Assembly (NCBI RefSeq): GCF_014647895.1
Contig: NZ_BMQB01000005.1
Location: 365,551 to 429,550 of the forward strand
Source of the DNA: Pilimelia anulata
Lineage (GTDB): Bacteria > Actinomycetota > Actinomycetes > Mycobacteriales > Micromonosporaceae
Direction of reading: 5' to 3'
DNA length: 64,000 bases
The stretch's first letter is position 1. Every line of letters begins with the position of its first letter. Under the pieces are notes generated by a model. That model ran no database searches, was not told the DNA's origin, and saw nothing but the letters and a program-made list of their open reading frames with translations. Positions 57,387-64,000 of the stretch are shown one piece after another. The position numbers and the translations under genes are program-made.

Positions 57387-58163
57387 TCAGACTTCCTCGC
57401 GGGGCAGGCGCAGGGTGTACCCGACGCCGCGGACCGTGTGGATCAGCGCCGGCCCGTGTCGGTCGATCTTGCGACGAAGGTAGTAGACGTACGACTCGAC
57501 GATCCGGCCGTCGCCGTCGAAGTCGTAGTTCCACACCCGGTCCAGGATCTGCGCCTTGCTGACCACCCGGCCGGCGTTGATCAGCAGGTACCGGAGCAGC
57601 TTGAACTCGGTCGGGGACAGGTCGACCTGCCGCCCGGCCCGGCGCACCTCGTGGGCGGCCTCGTCCAGTTCCAGGTCGGCGAAGGTGAGCAGCGGCTTGA
57701 TCCCGGGGCCCTCCGGGTCGGTCCGGCTGCGGCGCAGGATGGCCCGGATCCGCAGCACCACCTCCTCCAGGCTGAACGGCTTGGTGACGTAGTCGTCGCC
57801 GCCGACGGTCAGGCCGGAGATGCGGTCCTCGACCGCGTCCCGGGCGGTCAGGAAGATGATCGGCATGTGTCGACCCCTGGCGCGGATGCGCTGGGCCACC
57901 TCGAAGCCATCCAGATCGGGCAGCATCACATCGAGCACGATAAGGTCCGGGTCGAAATCCTCGACCTCCGCGAGCGCGTCGGTCCCGGTACCGGCCACCC
58001 GGACATCGAACTCGACCAACCGGAGGGTGGCGGCGAGGAGCGCGCAGATGTTGGGTTCATCGTCCACGACGAGTACCCGCTCGACCCGCGCAGATGTGGC
58101 CATTTGGTCGACTGCCGGGGCACTGACGGTCGTTCCGGCTGCCCAGTTCGTCTCAGACTGCAT
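57387..58163 (-). CDS. OmpR/PhoB-family response regulator
   Basis: 258 residues. Receiver about 28-140 (VLVVDDEPNI, LIVLDVMLPDLDG with the phospho-Asp, FLTARD, YVTKPF) and winged-helix output about 160-255 (LSPTEFKLLRYLLINAGRVVSKAQIL, VESYVYYLRRKID). The N-terminus has about 25 extra residues; ATG 58163 has AGGAA at good spacing, while an internal ATG at 58103 would trim it. First gene of the two-component operon. Confidence 0.94.
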   Translation of the reverse strand: MQSETNWAAGTTVSAPAVDQMATSARVERVLVVDDEPNICALLAATLRLVEFDVRVAGTGTDALAEVEDFDPDLIVLDVMLPDLDGFEVAQRIRARGRHMPIIFLTARDAVEDRISGLTVGGDDYVTKPFSLEEVVLRIRAILRRSRTDPEGPGIKPLLTFADLELDEAAHEVRRAGRQVDLSPTEFKLLRYLLINAGRVVSKAQILDRVWNYDFDGDGRIVESYVYYLRRKIDRHGPALIHTVRGVGYTLRLPREEV

Positions 58164-58798
58164 CCGAATTCCTGTAGCGGTTGCGCGGAAAATCTGTTGG
58201 GAGCAGCTTAGCGGTACCTTAACGATCTATCGACGTCGCTCATTGCGCACGGATGCGTCCCGGTTCCCGGGAGACACCGTGATGGGATGTGACGATTCCA
58301 TTACAGATCGTATCGATCGATGTCTGTGCAGGGAGTACATAGCGGACAGTTCCTCGGCTCCGAGGTTGCTCTGAGGTTGCTACGAGCTTTTCCCCAGCGT
58401 TCATGGGTTCGATAGCCGAGCGTGCGGGACTTCCGGGGGAGGAAACCGCACGTAGCCGTCTAGAGCGGCACAAGCCCAGCCGAGAGATTGGTGTCTCACA
58501 GATGACCGCGCCGATCCACTGCCGCCCGCACGTGTTGTATCGACTTGCGGCGTACCGCGACCGCCGCCATAGTCGTTCCGTCTTTGTGGTCGGTCATACG
58601 ACCGCGGCGTAAGCGCCGGCGGTCGCGGAACCGCGGACAAGAGCCATATCCCGCACCGCCGTGCGATAGCGGCACGTTTCAGGTGCGGGGGGCTCATTTC
58701 CGGCATGTGGGTAGTGCTCGCATGTGGACCCACCCAAGCTTGGCCCGGCCGATCCACCTCGGCGGGGCACCCGTGCCAGAGCTGGAGAAAGGACTGCC
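58164..58798. other. Gene-free divergent region upstream of the Pls-like gene
   Basis: 635 bp with lower G+C (particularly 58200-58420 and 58530-58600) and no credible gene. It must hold promoters for the two-component operon and the Pls-like gene. A dyad GGTCG-N6-CGACC at 58588-58603 lies about 195 bp upstream of the Pls-like ATG and is a candidate regulator site. Confidence 0.5.
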
Positions 58799-61700
58799 AT
58801 GGAGTCGGCAGCGGAGCTGTGCCTGCACGAGCTCTTCGAGGCCACCGCACGTAAGTCGCCTGACGCGATCGCGGTGACCTGCGGCCCGCGCGCGACCACG
58901 TACGCGCAGTTGGACGCCGCCGCCAACCGGCTGGCCCGCCATATCCGGGCCTTGGGCGCCCGGCGCGGCGATTTCGTCGCCCTCTTCCTCACCCGCTCCG
59001 ACCTCGCCATCGCCGCGATCCTGGCCTGCCACAAGGCCGGCGTGGTGTACGTGCCGATCGACCCCGGCTACCCGACCGAGCGCATCCGGCACATCAGCGA
59101 CGAGCTGGGCGTCGCGCTCTGCCTCACCGACCTGGACCTGGCCCACCGCACCGACGACGCCTACCCGGCCACGCCGGTGGAGGTCATCACCGTCGACTCG
59201 CCGTACGTGGCGCTGGCGGCCCCGGCGCCGTACGAGCCCGAGCCGCCGGTCGGCTACGTCTCGCCGTACGACCTGGCGTACGTCATCTACACCTCCGGCA
59301 CCACCGGCCGGCCCAAGGGCATCATGACGGAGCACCGGCACGTGACCCGCTTCGTCAGCGCCTTCAACGAGGTCTGCGCGACCGCTCCCACCGACCGCGT
59401 CTACCAGGGCTTCTCGCTGTGCTTCGACGGCAGCATCGAGGAGATCTGGATGGCCTTCTCCAACGGCTCCACGCTGGTCGTCCCGGAGACCGGGGCGCCG
59501 AAGTTCGGCGACGACCTGGCCCTGCACCTCGCCGAGTTGGACGTCAACTACTTCTCCACCGTTCCCACCGTTCTCGCGACGATGGGGCACCCGGTACCGA
59601 GCCTGAGCACGATCGTGCTCTCCGGCGAGGTCTGCCCGCCCGACCTGGTCGCCCGCTGGGACCGGCCGGGGCTGGCGCTGTGGAACGTGTACGGCCCCAC
59701 CGAGGCCACGGTCAACACCACCGCCTTCCGCTGCCGCGCCGGCGTGCCGATCAACATCGGCCGCCCGCTGCGCGGGTACCACCTGGAGGTCGTGGACGAG
59801 GAGCTGCGCCCGGTCCCCGAGGGCGGGTCCGGCGAGCTGGTCATCCGGTCGGAGACGCTGGCCCGCGGGTACGTCCGCCAGCCGGACCTCACCGCCAGGG
59901 CGTTCGTCAGCCTCGACGGCGACGACCCGTGCCGGATCTACCGCACCGGCGACCTGGTGCGGCGCAACGAGTACGGCGAATTCGAGTTCTTCGGCCGGAT
60001 CGACGGCCAGGTGAAGATCCGCGGCAACCGGGTCGAGCTGGGCGAGATCGAGTCGGTGCTCACCGAGTGGCCGCAGATCAAGGCCGCCGCGGTCAAGGTC
60101 GTCGAGGTCGAGGGCCTGCAGGAGATCGCCGCGTACGTCGTCACCGACGCCCCCGCGGCCGACCTGGACCGCGACGGCGTGCTGCGGCTGCTCCAGGACC
60201 GGCTCATGCCGTACATGCTGCCGACCTTCCTCGACGTCATGCCGGAGATGCCGCGGACCACCAGCGGCAAGGTCGACCGCAAGCTGCTGCCGCCGCCGAG
60301 CCAGCAGCTCACCCGCGCGGTCGGCGACGTCGACCCGCCGGCCACGCCCATGGAGGCCCGGATCGCGGACGTGTACGCGCAGGTACTCGGCGCGCCGGCC
60401 GTCTCGGTCACCGCGGACTTCTTCCTCGACCTGGGCGGGCACTCGCTGGTGGCGGCCAAGGCCGCGACCTCGATGCGGGACACCGTCGGGCACCCGGTGA
60501 CGGTCCGGGACATGTACAAGTTCCCGACCGTCCGCGGCCTGGCCGCGCACCTGGACGGCCTGGGCCCCGCGCCCGTGCCGGGCAGCGCCGGCGTGCCGCC
60601 GCGCGGCCCGAGCGCCCGCGAGGTGTACGAGGGCCAGTCCAAGCTGTCCCGGTGGACGACCTGGACGCTGCAGGCGCTGTCGATGTACCTGTTCGGCGCG
60701 TTCTTCTCGCTGCTCCCCGCGGTCGCCTTCTTCCTGACCGTGTTCTGGGTGCTCGGCGAGCTGTCGACGCTCTGGTTCGTGATCATCACGAGCCTGCTCG
60801 CCCTCGGCGGCTGGCCGCTGATCATCGTGCTGTCGATCGCCGCCAAGTGGATCCTGATCGGCCGGTACAAGCCGGGCGAGCACAAGCTCTACAGCTTCTA
60901 CTACTTCCGGTTCTGGCTGGCCGCCCGGTTCACCGCGATGAGCGGCGTCGGCGCGCTGGTCGGCACCCCGGTCATGTCGCTGTACTTCCGGCTGATGGGC
61001 GCCCGGGTGGGCAAGCGCTGCCACCTGATGACCACCGAGGTCGGCGCCTGGGACCTGATCAGCATCGGCGACGACAGCAGCGTCGGCGCGTCCACCCACC
61101 TGCTCGGCTGGCGGGTGGAGGACGGCCTGCTCAAGCTCGGCCGGGTCGACATCGGCGACCGCTGCTTCGTCGGCATCCACTCGGCGATCGGCCTGAACGC
61201 CGCCATGGGCGACGACTGCGCGCTGGACGACCAGTCGCTGCTGCCCGACGGGCACGTGATGGCCGACGGCGAGCGCCGCCGCGGCGCCCCCGCGGTGCCG
61301 GCGCCGGTGGAGCTGCCGGACCGGACCGCGCACGCCTCGACCGCGAAGCGGTTCTTCTTCGGCTGGCTGCACGTCGCCGCGGTGGACTTCTTCTTCTGGC
61401 TCGGCAGCGGCATGTTCCTCGCGCTGATGTTCCTGTTCCGCTGGATGCTGCTGCACCTGGGCATCTCCACCTCGATCGCGGCGCTCGCGCTGGCCCTGCC
61501 GGTGCTGCTGGTGATCGGCGTGTACCTGTCCGCCTTCTTCAAGTGGCTGATCCTGCACCGGATCGAGCCGGGCGTGTACCGGACCGAGAGCATCCTGTAC
61601 GTCCGCAAGTGGATGTCGGACCTGCTGATGACCCGGGTGAAGCAGGCGTTCCTGCCGATCTACACGACGCTGTACCTGCCGCCGTTCCTGCGGCTGTTCG

Positions 61701-62851
61701 GCACGAAGATCGCCCGGCGGGCCGAGATCTCGACGATCTGGAGCATGCAGCCCGAGCTGACCGAGATCGGCCCGGAGAGCTTCTTCGCCGACGGCGCGAT
61801 CATCGGCGGCAAGCGGGTGCACCACGGCGTGTTCCAGGTCGGCTGGAACCGGATCGGGGCGCGCAGCTTCGTCGGCAACAGCGCGATCCTGCCGATGGGC
61901 AAGAGCATGGGCGACAACGGCCTGCTCGGGGTCCAGTCGCTGCCGCCGGCGGGGATGGACACCACCCCGGACGGCTGGGAGGGCCTGGGCGCCGAGGCGT
62001 TCACGCTGACCCACCGGGTCAAGGTGGACTCGTTCGACCCGGCGGTGACGTTCCAGCCCTCGAAGTCGCTGTACCTGCAGCGGGCGCTGATCGACGGGCT
62101 GCGGGTGCTGATCCCGTACTACGTCGGGCTGGCCGCGCTGGTGCCGTACCTGTACTGCCTGTGGTGGGCGCTGTCCACCGGCGGCGTGCTGCGGGTCGCG
62201 CTGGTCGCGCCGGTGGTGGCGATGGCCTTCGCGGTCGCGTCGATGCTGTTCGTGGCCTTCCTCAAGAAGACGATCATGGGTACCTTCAAGCCGGTGATCA
62301 AGCCGCTGTGGTGCACGTACGTCTGGCTGAACGAGATGGTCAACGGCATCTACGAGTCGGTCTTCTCGCCGGCCGTGTCGTCGCTGCTCGGCACCCCGTT
62401 CGCCGCGCCGTTCTTCCGCCTGATGGGCGTCAAGCTCGGCAAGCGGGTGTACCTGGCCACGACGCTGTTCTCCGAGTGGGACCTGGTGGAGATCGGCGAC
62501 CACGCCGCGCTGAACCACGGCGCCGTCGTGCAGAACCACTTGTTCGAGGACCGGGTGTTCAAGTCCAGCAGCATGCGGATCGAGGCCGAGTCGACGGTGG
62601 GCAACATGGCCATCGTCCTGTACGACTCGGTGCTCTCCCGCGGCGCCTCGCTGGGCCCGCTGTCCCTGCTGATGAAGGGGGAGACCCTGCCCGAGCACAC
62701 CGCGTGGCACGGCATCCCGTGCGAGCAGGTGGCCCGACCGGTCGCCCCCGCCGCGCCGGTGCCGGCCGTCCGCCGCGACCCGCTGCCCGTACAGCGCGTC
62801 GCCGGCGAGGCCCTGACCGAGCGCACCCTGGCGGGCGCCGGCCACCGCTGA
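58799..62851 (+). CDS. Pls-like membrane NRPS (adenylation-PCP-tandem terminal domains)
   Basis: 1350 residues. The adenylation domain (about 1-510) has YTSGTTGRPKG, YGPTEATV, YRTGD and SGKVDRK; by eye the pocket code is D-G-E-S-V-S-V-V-N, where Glu239 and Ser278 suggest a basic amino acid such as lysine. A carrier domain follows with LGGHSL and Ser549. Then come three tandem units, each with membrane helices (near 625-685, 850-918, 1100-1158) and left-handed-helix-like segments (near 734-818, 981-1051, 1211-1301). This is the architecture of epsilon-poly-lysine synthetase Pls, which links lysines through the side-chain amine. GAAAGGA ribosome binding site before ATG. Confidence 0.9.
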   Translation: MESAAELCLHELFEATARKSPDAIAVTCGPRATTYAQLDAAANRLARHIRALGARRGDFVALFLTRSDLAIAAILACHKAGVVYVPIDPGYPTERIRHISDELGVALCLTDLDLAHRTDDAYPATPVEVITVDSPYVALAAPAPYEPEPPVGYVSPYDLAYVIYTSGTTGRPKGIMTEHRHVTRFVSAFNEVCATAPTDRVYQGFSLCFDGSIEEIWMAFSNGSTLVVPETGAPKFGDDLALHLAELDVNYFSTVPTVLATMGHPVPSLSTIVLSGEVCPPDLVARWDRPGLALWNVYGPTEATVNTTAFRCRAGVPINIGRPLRGYHLEVVDEELRPVPEGGSGELVIRSETLARGYVRQPDLTARAFVSLDGDDPCRIYRTGDLVRRNEYGEFEFFGRIDGQVKIRGNRVELGEIESVLTEWPQIKAAAVKVVEVEGLQEIAAYVVTDAPAADLDRDGVLRLLQDRLMPYMLPTFLDVMPEMPRTTSGKVDRKLLPPPSQQLTRAVGDVDPPATPMEARIADVYAQVLGAPAVSVTADFFLDLGGHSLVAAKAATSMRDTVGHPVTVRDMYKFPTVRGLAAHLDGLGPAPVPGSAGVPPRGPSAREVYEGQSKLSRWTTWTLQALSMYLFGAFFSLLPAVAFFLTVFWVLGELSTLWFVIITSLLALGGWPLIIVLSIAAKWILIGRYKPGEHKLYSFYYFRFWLAARFTAMSGVGALVGTPVMSLYFRLMGARVGKRCHLMTTEVGAWDLISIGDDSSVGASTHLLGWRVEDGLLKLGRVDIGDRCFVGIHSAIGLNAAMGDDCALDDQSLLPDGHVMADGERRRGAPAVPAPVELPDRTAHASTAKRFFFGWLHVAAVDFFFWLGSGMFLALMFLFRWMLLHLGISTSIAALALALPVLLVIGVYLSAFFKWLILHRIEPGVYRTESILYVRKWMSDLLMTRVKQAFLPIYTTLYLPPFLRLFGTKIARRAEISTIWSMQPELTEIGPESFFADGAIIGGKRVHHGVFQVGWNRIGARSFVGNSAILPMGKSMGDNGLLGVQSLPPAGMDTTPDGWEGLGAEAFTLTHRVKVDSFDPAVTFQPSKSLYLQRALIDGLRVLIPYYVGLAALVPYLYCLWWALSTGGVLRVALVAPVVAMAFAVASMLFVAFLKKTIMGTFKPVIKPLWCTYVWLNEMVNGIYESVFSPAVSSLLGTPFAAPFFRLMGVKLGKRVYLATTLFSEWDLVEIGDHAALNHGAVVQNHLFEDRVFKSSSMRIEAESTVGNMAIVLYDSVLSRGASLGPLSLLMKGETLPEHTAWHGIPCEQVARPVAPAAPVPAVRRDPLPVQRVAGEALTERTLAGAGHR

Positions 62852-62931
62852 TCCAGTACCGCCGCCCGGCGGCCCGCGCCACCGGGGACCACTCTCTCTC
62901 CAACATCCGCAACATGTGGGGGTAAGCACCG

Positions 62932-64000
62932 ATGACCATCACTGCCGAGCCGGCTGCCGGCACGTCGCTCGACGTGCCGCAGCTCGGCCAGCCATACGAC
63001 TACCGGCGCCGGCCCCTGGTCGAGCCGGACTGGACCCGCTTCCCCGGCTGGCGGGGCATCACCCGCGAGCAGTGGGAATCCGCCCAGTGGCAGCGGGTCA
63101 ACTGCATCAAGAACATCGGTCAGCTCCGCACGCTCATGGGCGACCTGCTCGACGAGCGGTTCTACACCGACCTGGCCGACGACCAGGCGCGGCTGGCGAC
63201 GATGTCGATGCTGGTGCCGCCGCAGATGATCAACACGATGGTGCCGTTCGAGCCGATGACGACGGAGGCGTTCTACGCCGACCCGGTGCGCCGGTACATG
63301 ATCCCGGTGGCGTCGGACCGGCACGTGGAGTGGACGTCGCACCCGTACGCGACCCGCGACTCGCTGCACGAGCACGACATGTGGGTGGCGGAGGGCCTGA
63401 CCCACCGGTACCCGACGAAGGTGCTGGCGGAGCTGCTGCCGACCTGCCCGCAGTACTGCGGGCACTGCACCCGGATGGACCTGGTGGGCAACTCGACCCC
63501 GCAGGTGGACAAGCTGAAGCTGGTCCTGAAGCCGGTGGCGCGGTACGACGCGCACATCGACTACCTGCGGGCGACGCCGGGCGTGCGGGACGTGGTGGTC
63601 TCCGGCGGCGACGTGGCGAACGTGCCGTGGAAGAACCTGGAGTCGTACCTGACCCGGCTGTTGGAGATCGACAGCATCCGGGACATCCGGCTGGCGACCA
63701 AGGCGCTGATGGGCCTGCCGCAGCACTGGTTGCAGTCCGACGTGGTCGACGGGCTGGGCCGGGTGGCCAAGCTGGCCCGCGAGCGCGGGGTGAACGTGGC
63801 GATCCACACGCACGTCAACCACGTGCAGTCGCTGACGCCGCTGGTGGCGGCGGCGACCCGGGCGGCGCTGGACGCCGGGATCCGGGACGTCCGCAACCAG
63901 GGCGTGCTCATGCGCGGCGTGAACGACACCCCGGAGGCCCTGCTGGACCTGTGCTTCGGCTTGCAGGGTGAGGCGGGGATCCTGCCGTACTACTTCTACA
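62932..64000 (+). CDS. kamA: Lysine 2,3-aminomutase (KamA family), truncated by window edge
   Basis: 356 codons are present; the C-terminus with the PLP lysine is beyond the window. The radical-SAM cluster is CPQYCGHC (Cys172, Cys176, Cys179), followed by VVSGGDVANV. The opening region WRGITREQWESAQWQRVN is typical of KamA. It converts L-lysine to beta-lysine with [4Fe-4S], SAM and PLP. It starts 80 bp after the Pls-like gene with no terminator between, so the two are probably cotranscribed. Family members with other substrates (glutamate, arginine mutases) exist, so lysine is likely but not proven. Confidence 0.88.
   Translation, partial: MTITAEPAAGTSLDVPQLGQPYDYRRRPLVEPDWTRFPGWRGITREQWESAQWQRVNCIKNIGQLRTLMGDLLDERFYTDLADDQARLATMSMLVPPQMINTMVPFEPMTTEAFYADPVRRYMIPVASDRHVEWTSHPYATRDSLHEHDMWVAEGLTHRYPTKVLAELLPTCPQYCGHCTRMDLVGNSTPQVDKLKLVLKPVARYDAHIDYLRATPGVRDVVVSGGDVANVPWKNLESYLTRLLEIDSIRDIRLATKALMGLPQHWLQSDVVDGLGRVAKLARERGVNVAIHTHVNHVQSLTPLVAAATRAALDAGIRDVRNQGVLMRGVNDTPEALLDLCFGLQGEAGILPYYFY

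Noticed and set aside
58694..62929. 1411-codon minus-strand open frame opposite the Pls-like gene
   Set aside because: Low-complexity His/Arg/Val/Gln-rich translation typical of antisense GC-rich codons; the plus strand has clear NRPS motifs.

Overview
The window is very GC-rich (mostly above 70% by eye), uses GTG starts freely, and carries SARP and LAL-type regulators, a mycothiol-dependent dehydrogenase (MscR) and a SigB/SigF-type stress module. Together these point to a filamentous actinomycete chromosome, plausibly Micromonosporaceae-like; the family assignment is inference.

Positions 1-26360 are one flank of a glycosylated polyketide cluster. A type I PKS begins at 236 and runs off the left edge. 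Facing it is a tightly overlapping set: alpha/beta hydrolase, cytochrome P450, and a DesVI/TylM1-type amino-sugar N-methyltransferase. Then come deoxysugar genes: 4-ketoreductase, glycosyltransferase, 3,5-epimerase, TylCIII-type C-3 methyltransferase, RfbB and RfbA. Regulators are a SARP, a half-length LAL protein and a large AAA ATPase without an HTH. A DrrAB-like exporter sits in the middle. The right side holds an unusual priming set: a KASIII homologue with a Ser-His-Asp triad like DpsC, a free-standing acyltransferase like DpsD, and a stand-alone KSQ-AT-ACP loading module. An ActIII-type ketoreductase is also present. An AbrB/RelE-type toxin-antitoxin pair lies inside the cluster.

Positions 26465-39578 are mixed accessory and housekeeping genes: two secreted trypsin-like proteases, a small secreted protein, an arsenic island (ArsI divergent from ArsR-AqpS-ArsC plus a coupled TPR gene), tRNA-Arg(CCT), an HdeD-like protein with a K+ channel, a PEBP protein, a fused alpha-beta glycyl-tRNA synthetase, and a secreted CHAP/VCBS protein.

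Positions 39579-47466 form a stress-signalling block: an 800-bp gene-free stretch with a 29-bp-arm hairpin and short repeats, then a SigB-like sigma factor, a Rcp1-like response regulator with its CHASE3 kinase, a receiver-PP2C phosphatase, a MarR regulator, CsbD, a second PP2C phosphatase, a small acidic protein and a GlsB/YeaQ protein. A 14-bp dyad (TTGCNNTANNGCAA) recurs three times here and is a candidate shared operator.

Positions 47783-58163 hold an exported S15 peptidase, a HAD hydrolase, a frameshifted XRE/DUF5753 regulator, an MBL hydrolase with MscR, a pair of CNNM/CorC-type membrane proteins, and an OmpR-type two-component system.

Positions 58799-64000 contain the most novel-looking pair: a 1350-residue Pls-like (epsilon-poly-lysine synthetase family) membrane NRPS followed at 80 bp by a lysine 2,3-aminomutase that runs off the right edge. 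The pairing suggests a beta-lysine-containing homopolymer or oligomer.
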